The notes: generated by a model from the sequence alone, not told the origin. DNA of 64,000 bases from Hippopus hippopus (GCA_946811185.2 OX328104.1:52064505-52128504); one strand, 5' to 3'. Shown: positions 17,501 through 28,310, counted from the stretch's first letter. Numbers and translations are program-made.

Positions 17501-20500
17501 AAAGGTTTCGATAGAAAATTGAAACTCAAGTTTTCTTTTTTAAGAGGAGCCTTACAATTTTCAGAACGGTTAACCGGCGTATTTCCGGGTATGTACCGAT
17601 CTGGTGCATATCAATCCACCAGTTACAGCCGAGGGATATGATGGCTCCCATCACCCGAGGTATGCCGAATGTCGGGATTCTGTAATGAAGGTGGTCTTTT
17701 GTGACGTGATAAAACCGAGCTTGAGTGTTGTCAGAAGCAATCGTGACGAAGTTTTCGATGCGCATTTAGTCGTTTCATTATATTCTTATCAGTGAATTAC
17801 TGGGGTTTCACAGTGGATAACGTCACTAGTGATGATAAATATGGTATCATCACTTGTGACGATATAGTTTTAGAATGTATGCCGGAACTATTTTCATATT
17901 GTGCCACTCTTGAGAACTAGCAGAAAGAAATTGTGAATTTGGAATAAAATAAATATGATAATCAACTGGTTGTGTATGATATTAAAAATCTGTCACCCGA
18001 ATGGGGTTTGATGCGGTAAAAAGCCCATCCTTCGGCCCAGAAAGATGAAGAATGGAGTATCGGCGTGTGGCTGTCACGAAATGACCTAACTGTAGCCCAG
18101 AAAGATGAGTATGAAGTACGTATCGGTGAGTTGCTGACACGAAGTGATCTGTTTATTAAACGGCATCGTCTCTACACGACTCTGAGAAAAAGAGATTTTC
18201 CAAAGCTTGCAGTCTGGTCTTGGATCTACGCTGATCTACTTTCAAACAACGTAAACATTTTGAACAGATATTTTAGTATTATGAGGGCAAGCGATTTTAA
18301 ATAGATATTTCAATATGATTATGAGGGCAAGCGATTTTAAACTGATATTCTAGCAATTTGAGGGCGAACGAAATTGAATAGATAATCTAGCAATTTAAGG
18401 AGAAAGATTTTAATCAGATATTTTCAATATGATCATGAGGGCAAGCGATTTTAAACAGATATTTCAATTTGATCGTGAGGGCAAGCGATTTTAAACGGAT
18501 ATTCCAATTTGATTATGAGGGCAAGCGATTTTAAACAGATATTCTAGCAAATTGAGGGCGAACGAATTTGAATAGATAATCTAGCAATTTAAGGCGAAAG
18601 ATTTTAAACAGATATTTTCATTATGATCATGAGTACAAGCGATTTTAAACAGATATTCCAATTTGATTAGCCCGCCCGGGTGGCTCAGTGGTGAGCGTGT
18701 CGGACTCATGACCTGGTGGTTGTGAGTTCGATACCCGGTTGAGGCGAACTTTCTTTCCGGCGTATTTTCGCCTCTCACCTCTGCTGAAGCATGTGAGAAA
18801 AGTAGTCGGTGGCTTTGGAAAGAAAGTTGTGTTAGTACTGGTGTGAGAAAGCCAGGAAACACATGTGCGTCACCGACCGCCATGATATGACCTTAGCTGT
18901 TAAAGTGGCGTTAAACCCCAATACAACCAACCAACCAATTTGATTATGAGGGCAAGCGATTTTAAACAGACACTCTAGCAATTTGAGGACGAACGAATTT
19001 GAATAGATAATCTAGCAATTTAAGGCGAACGATTTTAAACAGATATTTCAATATGATTATGAGGGCTACGATTTTAAATAGATATTTCAATATGATTATG
19101 AGGGCAAGTGATTTTAAATAGATATTTCAACATGATTTTGAGGGCAAGTGATTTTAAACAGATATTCTAGCAATCTAATGGAAAGCAATTTTGAATAGAT
19201 ATTCTAGCGTAATAAGGGCTAGCCATTTTGAACAAATATTCTAGAATTGCAAGTGTTAGCGATTTTGAACAGACATTCTAGCATTATCCGGGCGAGCGAT
19301 TTGGGAAAGATTTTCTAGCATTATATAAGCAATTTTGAACGGATATTCAAGCAATTTAAACGAGAACGATATTTTAACGGATTATGCATATGTAAACAGA
19401 TTTGTAATCATCATTATTTTACAAACCTGTTGTTTTCTTCAACGATAGCTTCAGCACAGCTACTTTCTCCTGGCTTGTAATTGTAGCAGCTTGGAAAGCC
19501 ATAGAAACCCCATTTACCTCCTGGCCTCATTTGACGACAAACATCAAGTGTTCTTTGCATAAACAGCCTGCAAAAATGTCAATCATTACCATGATAGGTA
19601 CGTACCAAACGATTACGTGTTTTAAGAGAACCTTGTTATAGAAACTCAAGGAACGCTTTGATAGTTGCACTTGTTAGTGGTACATAACTGAAATTCTCTT
19701 CAAGACTCCATTGAATACGTAACATATAGACAAACAAATGCACAAACAAACAGAAAAATAGACCAAACAAACAAACCAAACCATTAGAATAAATGGATTC
19801 AAGAAAACAAACGAATGACAACATTACCTAGCCGCACGTTCGAAGTCCACCTCGGCCTGTCGTCGAATTCTGTCCTCGCTCCAGTCGGGGTGGAGTTTTC
19901 GAACATACGCCTCAGACTGCTCTATGTAAACTTTTTGATGTTGGTTGAAGCCATTGCGTACAAAGATAGGTCTCCATTCCTCCCAGTCTATGACAGCTAT
20001 ACCAGTAAAGTTACGATCTTGGATGATCCAGTCGAGGTCGGTTGATACTTTGTCAAGGTGGGAGTTCAAGTCAGCCAGCTGTTGATAAAAAAAAATTGTA
20101 CGATCTTTTACTCTAAGAGAAACATAGCTTTGTTTTGGACTCTTTTGATGTTGGGAAGGAGCCAGTTGCTTTATGATTGCTCTGTCAAAAAGTCCAATAT
20201 CAAATTACTCATTTTCCCCAACCATTTCTTCAACAATCATCCGATACCTTCTAAGTTCGTACTTCATTCAGCACGCTATTAAGGAAAGGTTAATGCATTA
20301 AGGTGTCGTACTCCGCGAAAAGGTGGTTTAATGCATCTGCAGAAAGTATCGAACCGTGCAGACTCAACTCGGTCGAAACTTTTTGCTATTGGTAATACTT
20401 CTGCTTGCCAAAGGACCATTCGACATCATAATTTAGCCGGTTTTTAGCCAAAATGGGTCCATGCTATACGACGACTTGCTTGGTATACTGAAATACGAAG

Positions 20501-23500
20501 ATGCATTCTATCCCCTTTTCACAGCGCCGCTCATTTGTGATATACAGTAAAACCCCTCTTTCAAGACCATCCGTGGTACTTTTGAAATTTGTTTTTATTT
20601 TCGAGGTGGTATGACTTCTGCGTATTACCCTTCAGGATTTTGAATTCAACTTTTACTCTTCGTAGACGTGTGTAGATTTAAATTTTTGCAAAGCACATGT
20701 AAATTTATACTACTCAAAGTTTGCTAAGCACCAAGATTTCCTAGCACCATAGCAGAGTGTATTGTATATTTTTGTGATGTTAATATTGGAAATCATTCGG
20801 TGGTGTATCAAGGAGGTCTCCAGTACACACACTGCCTTGTCTGACAGGCAAATTCCTCGTGCAAGTCTTGCAAATGCAGATACCCTCAATTTTCATAGTG
20901 TTTTGAGACACTATATACATAAAACAAACTTGTGTACACTCTTTATTCTTCACTTTCTTTTGAAAGGGTGAACGATTTTGACGTTAATATGGCAAATGCG
21001 AATGTCAGAAGACATTTATCAGATGCAGACATGTGGCGGGCTGTTGGAATGTTGGAAAAAGGGGCTCTTCATCGTGAGGTTGGTAAGGCACTTGGGGTGC
21101 ACCATACTGTTATCACTAGAGCCTGGGCGAGGTACCAACAGTATGGTAAACCTATCAGGCGACATGGTGGTGGCAGGAGAAGGGCTAGATCTGCAGCTGA
21201 CGATCGATATTTGGTTATCCAGGCTCGAAGAAACTGCTTTGTGACTGCAACTCAACTGCGTTCTGACCTTCAAAATGCTTTTGGGGTCAATCAAAGTTTC
21301 GAATCAAACCGTACGCACACGGTTGCACGAAAGTGGCCTTCGATAGAGAAGGCCATTTATTCGTAACCCCCCATCTCCAAACTACTGTCAGCATCGGTTT
21401 GCTTGGGCGATGGACCATGTTGGTTGGAGAAAAATGGACAGGCGACCTGTCCTCTTTACAAATGAGTCCCGATACTGCTTGGACTACACGGATATGGGTG
21501 TTCGAGTGTGGACTAGGCCAGGGGAGAAGTTTCATGCAGCAAACATTGCTGAGCGTGATCGTTATGGGGGCTGCTCAATTATGGTATGGGGCGGGATGGA
21601 CGAACTGACCTGGTTGTACTCGATCGAGGCACATTGACTGCCCAGCGGTATCGAGATGAAATTCTCGACACAAAGGTAAGATTATACGCTGGTGGTATTG
21701 GCGACGGGTTCTTTTTATTGGACGATAATGCTCGTCCTCACACGGCCCTTGTTGTCCAAGAGTACTTCAAAGAGAGGGTATCCGGTGTATCCATGGATTG
21801 GCCATACCGTTCCTCCCACTTAAATCCATTTGAACTCATGTGGAATGAGTTACAGATCCGTATTTCAGCCCGTCCGGTCCAGCCACAAAGCATTCAGAAA
21901 CTTGGTGCATGCCTTGTTGAGGAATGGAATCCCATTCCACAAATGGTTATCCAAAACCTAATTGGGGGCATGCGAAGACGATGGCAAGCTGTCATTGATA
22001 GCAACGGGTCACATACTCGTTATTAGGCCCATACCAAATTAATTGCTAACTTTTTTTGCAAATTCCGTTTTTTACTCGTTTTGAAAAACAACCGTTTTAG
22101 TGGCCATCTAGTTAAAAATAAAATCAAAATAGTGCATACCAAATGTAAAGTCTTTATATACGCGCGGTCAGTCCAGGCTGATCTGGATCGACATTTTTTT
22201 GATTTGGTCAATTTTTCTGGATTTCAAAGGGCACTTCTACTTCCAGGGTCAGTCGGTTGTCAGACAAACACGATTTTCAGGATTCAGAATAATATTATGA
22301 CTTGCTCGGTATGACGCATCACTGAGGTGCATTAAACCCCTTTTTGTCTGAGCACGGCTCAATCATGATATGGCCTGCAACACGTGAAAAGGGGCATTCG
22401 GACATCTGCGTAAAGTGTCGTCTCGGATCAGCCTGCGCAGTCCGCGCAGGCTAATCCGAGACGACACTTTCAGTTTTTATGCAATTTTTTGTTTTGCGCA
22501 AGTCTACTGTAGCACAAAATCTAATGTAGTCGTAAAGTGCCGTCTCGGATCAGCCTGCGCGGACTGCGCAGGCTGATCCGAGACGACACTTTACGCAAAT
22601 GTCCGAATGCCCCTTTTCGCATGTTGCAAGCCGATTATTATAGCAACAAGGATTTTCAGTCACCCAAAAGGACGCCATAGGATTGACCAAACGTAAACGT
22701 CGTTTGGGGCAGAAAAATCTCAGATGATAGCGTTGGTTGTGGTCGAACTGACTGCATGCTCTATGCAAATGTAAAACTATTGAAATTAATACATAATGAT
22801 AAGTTTAGCTCTGTGAAAAGGTTGTTTAATGCACCTGCAAGAAGTATCGATTTATGTCCGCCTTCGCAGTCTGCTCAATCTGACCTTGGTTGAAACTTTT
22901 TCCTACTGGTAAATTGTCTTCATGACCCAGGCTTCCTACTTGCTACAATCAGGATAACACTTATCCTACTAAATAAATGAAATGAAACTTTCAAGCCGTT
23001 AGTAAAAACCCGAATAATGCTATTTCATTTTTTTTTTTTTTTTTTTTTGGGGGGGGGGGGGAGGTGGGGTAGGTGGGTGGGGGAACATTTCCTTATCGGA
23101 CAGAGTAGATCCAAGATCAGACTTCACGTGCAGTCTGATCTTGATCTACACTGTCCGCAAAAGGTGAGTGAGTCGCACTTAGCAGCCTAAGGGTTAAAAT
23201 TGTATCAAATCAAAATGGAAACAAAACAACAACAAAAACAAATTACATGTACATGTACCTGCGGCAGACCACCATTAATAAACGTCCCATCTCTGTCAAT
23301 CCAGGGATAAAGCCCCAGCTCTTTTTTGTAGAATATTGTAACAGCATCTCCTCTAAATGTATCATCCTTGTTTGTAATAATGCCATACTTCCGTAAGTTG
23401 AAATCTATACCAAACCTGTCTTCACATTTAAATGAAGGCACATTCCATGTAACAGAGAAGTTAGTTTGTATTTTTTCATGTTTATAAGACGAAGCAGATT

Positions 23501-23567
23501 GGTATAAAATAAAGTAGATGAAAACGAAATGAACGAGTATTTTAGACCTAATCCACGTAAGAGACAT
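14238..23567 (-). CDS. Hyaluronidase (glycoside hydrolase family 56), five coding exons
   Basis: Coding exons in transcript order: 23567-23259, 20078-19828, 19567-19427, 16918-16711 and 14564-14238. Phases 0, 2, 2, 0 agree and the product is 411 residues. A signal peptide (hydrophobic residues about 9-26) predicts secretion. Core motifs run in family order: FSVTWNVP (37-44), DTFRG and GGLPQ (end of exon 1), AVIDWEEWRP with the catalytic acid pair D134 and E136, WGFYGFPSCYNY (206-217), FPSIY (246-250) and SGVVFW (W324). The four cysteines of the two core disulphides are present: C48 with C336 and C214 with C224. There are several N-glycosylation sequons. The family cleaves beta-1,4 bonds of hyaluronan or chondroitin. 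The EGF-like Cys-rich tail is absent; the protein ends in a basic then aromatic/hydrophobic tail. Which HYAL paralogue it is cannot be told here. Confidence 0.92.
14677..14775 (+). mobile_element. Family A MITE fragment in the last hyaluronidase intron
   Basis: TTAACCCACTACCAGACAAT and GGAGAAAATGCTGGTTACCA are present; the right end is degraded. Confidence 0.65.
15060..15252 (-). mobile_element. SINE type 1, internally deleted
   Basis: Reverse orientation: from the 3' core (TTATATTGTGGCGGC) to a decayed tRNA-like head near 15235. About 60 bases of the core are missing. Lies in hyaluronidase intron 4. Confidence 0.65.
15355..15605 (+). mobile_element. Family B MITE
   Basis: TGAGCCATGCTCTGGCAAAA to CACAGAGCATGGCTTA; the core stem has lost its central spacer. 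Confidence 0.9.
16250..16670. mobile_element. H fold-back element, interrupted by G
   Basis: Two long inverted arms (GACAATCTGTT...GGTCGGTACAAG and CGACCGTACAATAACAAATTG) round a centre of AT-rich sequence. The right end, CCCCTACTGGG, is the family terminus. Confidence 0.7.
16306..16445 (-). repeat. G repeat, right copy, nested in an H element
   Basis: Reverse complement of 432-584, from CTAGAGCTGTCACTGAATG to TTTGCGGGGGTATA. It splits the H-family sequence between GTCGCAGGCAGAA and AAAATTAATTTTAAAACC. Confidence 0.85.
16711..16918 (-). CDS. Hyaluronidase exon 4
   Basis: The acceptor is CCTAATTTTAG|ACT and the donor GACCTG|GTATGT. It encodes FPSIYLEESFG, the R-V-Q-G-E-L-Q-E-S-L-R helix and IFPYTRYRYGDTADFYDL, matching the YPSIY and LPYV segments of hyaluronidases. 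The preceding intron carries the 18.25-19.38 kb minisatellite. Confidence 0.92.
17101..17155 (+). repeat. GAA/GAC trinucleotide repeat
   Basis: Imperfect purine-rich (GAAGAC/GAAGAA) run of about 55 bases. Confidence 0.85.
17815..17870. repeat. Short palindrome in hyaluronidase intron
   Basis: ACGTCACTAGTGATGATAAA and ATCATCACTTGTGACGAT are inverted. Confidence 0.7.
18252..19380 (+). repeat. Minisatellite with higher-order structure (35-41 bp units)
   Basis: Three unit types: a (GATTATGAGGGCAAGCGATT), b (GCAATTTGAGGGCGAACGAA) and c (CAATTTAAGGCGAAAGATTT), each followed by TAAACAGATA or TGAATAGATA. The order is roughly a-a-b-c-a-a-a-b-c-a, then after the SINE b-c-a-a-a and five or more diverged units. 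It lies in the third intron of the hyaluronidase. Confidence 0.92.
18670..18936 (+). mobile_element. SINE type 2 inserted in a minisatellite, 11-bp TSD
   Basis: Full length: head GTGGCTCAGTGGTGAGCGTG with GTTCGATACC, the type 2 core, and tail CAACCAACCAAC. The target duplication CAATTTGATTA (18659-18669 and 18937-18947) is minisatellite sequence. Confidence 0.92.
19427..19567 (-). CDS. Hyaluronidase exon 3 (substrate-cleft motif)
   Basis: The acceptor is CATTTTTGCAG|G and the donor AACAG|GTTTGT. It encodes RLFMQRTLDVCRQMRPGG, then KWGFYGFPSCYNYKPGESSC, the family's WGFY-PDCYNY motif with the short-range cysteine pair. Confidence 0.93.
19828..20078 (-). CDS. Hyaluronidase exon 2 (catalytic DWEEW)
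   Basis: The acceptor TTTATCAACAG|CTG and donor GGCTAG|GTAATG leave phase 2. It encodes LADLNSHLDKVSTDLDW, then AVIDWEEWRP with both catalytic acidic residues, and ends DFERAA(R). Only 260 bases of intron separate it from exon 3, while its 5' intron is 3.2 kb and contains the Tc1 relic. Confidence 0.93.
20313..20531 (-). mobile_element. Family B MITE, core destroyed
   Basis: GCGAAAAGGTGGTTTAATGC to CCCTTTTCACAGCGCCGC; the central hairpin is replaced by GTGCAGACTCAACTCGG. Confidence 0.7.
20989..22026 (+). pseudogene. Tc1-like transposase relic
   Basis: An N-terminal helix-turn-helix half starts at ATG 20989 (A-N-V-R-R-H-L-S-D-A-D, GALHREVGKALGVHH, GKPIRRHGGGRRR). The catalytic half has FTNESRY, W-T-R-P-G-E, MVWGG, LLDDNARPH and LNPFELMWNE, the order seen in Tc1-family DD34E enzymes. 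It is dead: a one-base frameshift near 21290, a TAG at 21344, a second frame change near 21595, and the first catalytic Asp replaced by Asn (codon 21462-21464). No convincing terminal inverted repeats were seen. It sits in the first coding intron of the hyaluronidase, opposite to the gene. Confidence 0.85.
22160..22361 (-). mobile_element. Family B MITE, truncated
   Basis: Starts within the core (GGTCAGTCCAGGCTGATCTG) and ends TTTTTGTCTGAGCACGGCTCA; a family C element follows 10 bases later. Confidence 0.75.
22372..22632. mobile_element. Family C MITE (261 bp, two hairpins)
   Basis: Terminal inverted repeat of about 45 bases from GGCCTGCAACACGTGAAAAG through GGCATTCGGACATCTGCG. Two internal GC-rich stems (CAGCCTGCGCAGTCCGCGCA and CAGCCTGCGCGGACTGCGCA) are each flanked by a CGTCTCGGAT stem. 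Confidence 0.93.
22952..23196 (-). mobile_element. Family D MITE with T/G homopolymer insert
   Basis: ATCCTACTAAATAAATGAAA start, TTAGCAGCCTAAGGGTTAA end. About 48 bases of T then G-rich sequence (23028-23085) interrupt it. Confidence 0.88.
23259..23567 (-). CDS. Hyaluronidase exon 1 (signal peptide, N-terminal strand)
   Basis: 103 codons, donor CCGCAG|GTACAT. An acceptor-like TTTTTTTAACAG ends at 23607, just upstream of the ATG, so a non-coding first exon further 5' is likely. Contains C48 of the long-range disulphide and the GGLPQ motif right at the donor. Confidence 0.9.
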
Positions 23568-23629
23568 TTTGTTTCACAATACAGTCGATAATCCTGAACA
23601 CTTGTCCTGTTAAAAAAAGTGAAGTGATA

Positions 23630-23808
23630 CTTTTAGCCGATGGTAAAAACCCAAATTTTGCTGTTTCAAAGGTATTTCTTTGGTGAAAATATGTCCATAT
23701 CGGGCAGTGTGGATCAAAGATCAGACTGCACGTTCTGTGATGTCTGATCTTGATCTACACAGACCGCAAAAGGTCAGTGAGTCGCGCTTAGCAACCTTAG
23801 GGTAAAAC
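23630..23808 (-). mobile_element. Family D MITE
   Basis: TAGCCGATGGTAAAAACCC to GCGCTTAGCAACCTTAGGG; a second D core alone follows at 23831-23905. Confidence 0.82.
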
Positions 23809-23977
23809 CGATCACTAATTTAGTTCTTTTTAGTGGACAGTGTAGATCAATGATCAGACTGCATAGAACGTGTAGTCTGATCATTGATCTGTACTGTCTC
23901 CTTTTTAAAGATATCTTAGCTAAAACAGTCTTGTTATTTCGCAATATTTCTGTGCAAAAGCCTACGTTAAGGCGCTT

Positions 23978-24212
23978 CAATCCTTCATCGAACAATCCCG
24001 AGTTTCAGCGACTTTGAGGAAGAAGCCTCTACTAAACATTGTGGGGGAGGGGGGGGGGGGGAATGCTGGTAGCCAGCATATTTCTCTTTTTGCCACAACG
24101 TGATCTATCCTTCAAAAGACAAATCTCATCATTTAAGCCACAATTCATATGTCGCTTGTAAATGTTTTGAATTTGAACTAGTGTAAAATTTTGCCGTGCT
24201 GTAGAGAGTAAA
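23978..24212 (-). mobile_element. Family A MITE
   Basis: ATCGAACAATCCCGAGTTTC to the AAATTTTGCCG end. A G-run replaces part of the left stem. Confidence 0.8.
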
Positions 24213-24354
24213 GGGGAACAACTGTAGTGTATTTGCCTATATCTCTCTAGTAATCTGTGCCAATAGGAAATGAAGTAAAGTACCGGAATATATAAGTGCT
24301 TTCACAACTATGATATGAGAATGACCTCTTCCTCGTATACATGTACATTACATA

Positions 24355-24613
24355 TGAGCCATGCTCTGGCAAAAGGGGGCTTAATGCATCTCCGTGATGC
24401 ATTATACCGAACAAGCAATACAAAGTTATGGATCCATAATGGCCACTTTTTTAACAACCGACTAAATCATGAGGTAGACAGGTCCTCGGACATAAAAAAC
24501 ATTGACTAATAGTAAAAATTTTTGGCCCAGGTCAGCCTGCGCGTACTACGCAGGCTGACCTGAATCGATACTTTTCGCAGATGCATTAAGCCCCCTTTTG
24601 CCAGAGCATGAGT
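24355..24613 (+). mobile_element. Family B MITE
   Basis: Complete, with core GGTCAGCCTGCGCGTACTAC and GCAGGCTGACCTGAATCG. Confidence 0.92.
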
Positions 24614-25011
24614 CAATTATGTATGTCTCTAATGATGGGCGTTGTCTGTAGAAAACATCGTGGGGAAAAGTAGAAAATGCTGGTTACTAGAGTTTCTTCT
24701 TTTTCCCAATATGTTTTTAAACGCCTTGTGCTTGAGGTCTTTGATACACGTGATTGTTCAGTAGCGGATTAACTAAATGCACTCCTGAAAAAAATCCAGC
24801 CATGAGACGACTTTGAAAAATTTCCCTGCATATTAAGGACAACCAACCTGAATAAAGTTTTAGTATATAACATAAGAATAGGTGAAAACATTGTGGCGAA
24901 AGGACAAATTACCTGTTTCGGGTAGAGTCTCCTTTTGCCACCATATTTGTCAAAACTTGTCAGCTTAATGACGCAAAAAATGTCGTCTGGTTGAAGTAAT
25001 GTATTTACTCT

Positions 25012-25231
25012 TTACCAGACGACAAAATTTTAAACTCGTCCAAATTGAAAGCGGCTGCAGACGACAAGTCAATTGTTGACCAAATAATGGATTTTCGTTG
25101 ATATTATATAGAGAACATTGTGGGAAAAGAAGGAAATGCTGGTTACCAGTAGTTTTTCCTTTTTCCACAATATATTCAAATGCCCACTTTCTTAGACTCG
25201 TCAAAAATAGGGATTGTTTGGCAGGGGTTAA
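25012..25231 (+). mobile_element. Family A MITE
   Basis: TTTACTCTTTACCAGACGAC to GTTTGGCAGGGGTTAA. Two degraded A fragments precede it (24643-24775 and 24860-24960). Confidence 0.88.
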
Positions 25232-25237
25232 GATAAA

Positions 25238-25446
25238 ATTTAACCCTTAGGCTGCTAAGTGCGACTCACTGACCTTTTGCGGACAGTGTAGATCAAGATC
25301 AGACTGCACAAAACGTGCAGTCTGATCTTGGATCTACACTGTCCGATAGAGAGGTATTCCTCCCCCAAATTATACCATTGAAATAGTGGAATCTTGGTTT
25401 TTACTATCGGCTTGAAAGTTTCATTTCACTTATTTAGCAATATAAG
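25238..25446 (+). mobile_element. Family D MITE
   Basis: TTAACCCTTAGGCTGCTAAG start; core palindrome complete. It abuts the family A copy ending at 25231. Confidence 0.92.
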
Positions 25447-25588
25447 GCTGAACAAGTTTATCGGGAAGTATTGTAACGTTAATCATTGTAACAAACCCAG
25501 TTTTGATTTTGTTTGAGGGAGATCTTACGTCACCTTAAAAAAGTGATAAACCCTTTTCCAAACACCCCCCTTGGTTGATTAATTGTAC

Positions 25589-25880
25589 GGTGTTTAATAA
25601 CGTCGTTTTTAACATTATTTCAGTTATATTTCGGTGGCCAGTGCACCTAACCATGCTTTCCTAGAGTTTCTTTCATCGGTACTCCGCACAAATTTTCTTT
25701 CCAAGCCACTTTCTGCTTTACCATATAACCATCGTCGAAAAAATGGTCAGCGGTGAGAGAGGGTGAATCCTGTCGCAATGATTATCATCAGTCCTCGGAA
25801 AGAAATTTGCTGAGCCAGGGATCGAACCTTCGACCCCCTGTTCTCAAGGCCTGCACCCTACGACTGAGCTAACGGGGCTC
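25589..25880 (-). mobile_element. SINE type 1, near full length
   Basis: Reverse complement of the type 1 consensus, from GGTGTTTAATAACGTCG through CGTCGAAAAAATGGTCAGCG to the tRNA-like head GACTGAGCTAACGGGGC. Confidence 0.88.
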
Positions 25881-26029
25881 AACAAACTACCCTTTGGAGA
25901 GCATTACCTAAGGTTACACAGCTAACAGGGATCGAACAAGGAATTAATGATTACCCTCTCAGCATCGGAGTAGTCGACTCGTAGTTTGCGCAATTTCCTA
26001 TGACCATGCAAAAACTATCCCCCCCCCCC

Positions 26030-26248
26030 CCCAGGTCAGGCCCCAGGCAGAGCGCACAGGCTAACCTGGATCGAAACTGTTTGCTATTTGTTAGTTTTCT
26101 GGATGTCCAAGGACCATTCTAACTCATGATGCAGTCGGTTGTTAGACAAAAAAGGTATTATGGATTCAAAATCACGTTATAACTTGCTTGGTATAATGTA
26201 TCACAAAGATGCATTAAGCCCCCTTTTGCCAGAGTATGGTCCCTATAT
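26030..26248 (-). mobile_element. Family B MITE, one end lost
   Basis: From a C-run into CCAGGTCAGGCCCCAGGC, ending CTTTTGCCAGAGTATGGTCC. Confidence 0.8.
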
Positions 26249-26544
26249 GTTAATGTAAATATACATCAGTTTGAATCATAAAGTACTTGTATATAATATT
26301 CATCTTTATTCATCCCAGTACTCTAAAGCTTCTTCATAGATTCATCATAGGGGTGAACAATCGAGCAAGTTACCTGTATTGAAATAAAAATTAAAATCTA
26401 ATCTTGATATAGCTTTCAAGGAACTATCGCTGTTTTTTCCCCTTAATGTTTATAAAATGTGTCTGTCGAGATAATACAAAAAAAAAAGAATTTCGTACGT
26501 CAGTTGGGAATCGTTTTCCCTTTATCCGATGACGCATCATTAAT

Positions 26545-26966
26545 AATTCATTTCGTGCTTTTCAGTAGTTTATCGAGAAATAACGGTGGAATATTGTTTG
26601 ATATTTAATTGTTACGACCAGTGAAAAATACTGATTTTATTTTCCAATTCTTTAAATGAAGGCGGAAACAGTAGTTTCCGAGCACTAGTTACCTATGTAA
26701 AAAGCGCGTGCCATTCAACCAGATGGAAATATGACGTAATTTAGCCTACTTTTCTCGCGATTTACGTAATAATGCAATCCCTTGTTATGCGGAGGGGGGG
26801 GGGCGCTACGGGAAATTACCGAAAACAACTGTACTGCATTTTGACAATCGGTAATATTTTTACGAGCGGCTGCGTGTGGAGTGAAAATATTACCGATGAT
26901 GTTCACGAGATGAAATGTTTCGATCTTTCACAGTAAAGAAAAAAGAACAAATATCCTCTTTTTATT
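26545..26966 (+). mobile_element. F element
   Basis: Same module order; the palindrome has lost part of its left arm before TCGGTAATATTTTTACGAG. Confidence 0.85.
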
Positions 26967-27361
26967 AGCTTTGAAAGAGAAGCGTACACATAAGGTTTCT
27001 TTGCATCTGCTTGATGTTTTCTTTTAAAACTGCCGACAATTTTTACAAGCAACATTGAATCCAAACTGATCCCTCTTTGACGAAATTACATTTCTAAGAA
27101 GAAAGGTACCTTCCTGGTGAAAGGCTTACGGTGATAGTTCCTTGTTATTGTCTTTCTGTTGTAAAAAGAATACTTTCCTGTGATTCTGAAATGCGTTACC
27201 AAAGGACACTCCCATATGACCAGCCCTTTTAGCCACCTTCTGATAACATATGACAAATTAAATACCCAACGACTGAGTTATGGAGGCCGCCATACTTTAC
27301 TTGAAAGCGCTTGTGAAATGCAGTATTGGTAAGTCACATTATCTTATTAACTCTTTCAGCG

Positions 27362-27450
27362 CAACAGACGATAGGGTGAGCTTATGTGGGCGGCATAGAT
27401 CAAGATCAAACTGCACAGAACGTGCGGTCTGATCTTGGATCTATACGCCA
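27362..27450 (+). mobile_element. Family D core fragment
   Basis: ATAGATCAAGATCAAACTGC and CGTGCGGTCTGATCTTGGAT only. Confidence 0.7.
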
Positions 27451-27538
27451 GGTTGTTTAGTCAAGCCTATTCGATAAACATCTTAAGTTTGAGTCGTCTG
27501 CATTTTTAGCCGTACAACAAATTTGGTAATGAAAATAT

Positions 27539-27758
27539 TTAACTCTCTACCAAAAGACAAAATTTTAGACTTGTCCAAATTGAAAACATTTGCAGGCAAC
27601 AATGTAAATGCAGCTTCAGTTCATGGAATCTATCTTTTTATAGGTTAGAAAACATTGTGGAAAAAGGAGAAAATGCTCCCAGCATTTTCTCCTTTTCCCA
27701 CAATGTTTTCAAAAGGCCTCTTCCTTAGGGTGGTAAAAAATCGGAATTGTGTGGTGTG
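27539..27758 (+). mobile_element. Family A MITE
   Basis: TTAACTCTCTACCAAAAGAC start. The loop of the central palindrome is shortened (AAATGCTCCCAGCATTT). Confidence 0.85.
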
Positions 27759-27936
27759 TGATCTTGGATCTCCATTACGCTAAAATATCCTAGCTAACTG
27801 GCAGTTTTGAAAACCCGTTTTGAAAAGGCATTAATTTTGTTCTTTTTTTGATAGCGATTCTTATTCCTGGATTATTTGACGCTGCTATGGATCAGAAGGA
27901 ATCCATTACGACAGCGATTCTCCAGAGCATGTACAA

Positions 27937-28196
27937 TTGAGCTATACTCTGTGAAAAGGGGACTACATGCATCTGCAAAAAAGAATCGCCAAAAGTCAGC
28001 CTGCACAGTCCGCACAGGCTGACCTGAATCGAAACCTTTTGCTATCAGTCAATTCTTAGCTTGTCAAAGGCTATTCTACCTCCAGATTCAGTCAGTTATT
28101 AGACAAAATGGATCTTAAGGATCCATGATTACGTAATGCCTTGCTTCGTATTATGCATCACGGAGATGCATTAAGCCCCCTTTTTCCAGGGTATGA
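27937..28196 (-). mobile_element. Family B MITE
   Basis: TTGAGCTATACTCTGTGAAA start, core CAGCCTGCACAGTCCGCACA, end TTTCCAGGGTATGACTC. Confidence 0.88.
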
Positions 28197-28310
28197 CTCT
28201 GTTGTTTGTTAACAACGCTATTCACGAATTAACGACGATCTGTGTTATGTAAATGACAACTACTCTGAATTGCAGGTTCAGCTGTGTGAGGTGAATTTCA
28301 AATTAATTTT

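Noticed and set aside
18065..18304. 80-codon + strand frame just before the minisatellite
   Set aside because: It lies antisense in a hyaluronidase intron, runs into the tandem repeat and has no splice support or recognised motif. A partial internal repeat (GCCCAGAAAGATGA) suggests repeat-derived sequence.
18663..18740. tRNA gene
   Set aside because: A and B box-like sequence is followed by a SINE core and flanked by a target duplication; it is a SINE head. The same applies to the other tRNA-like stretches.
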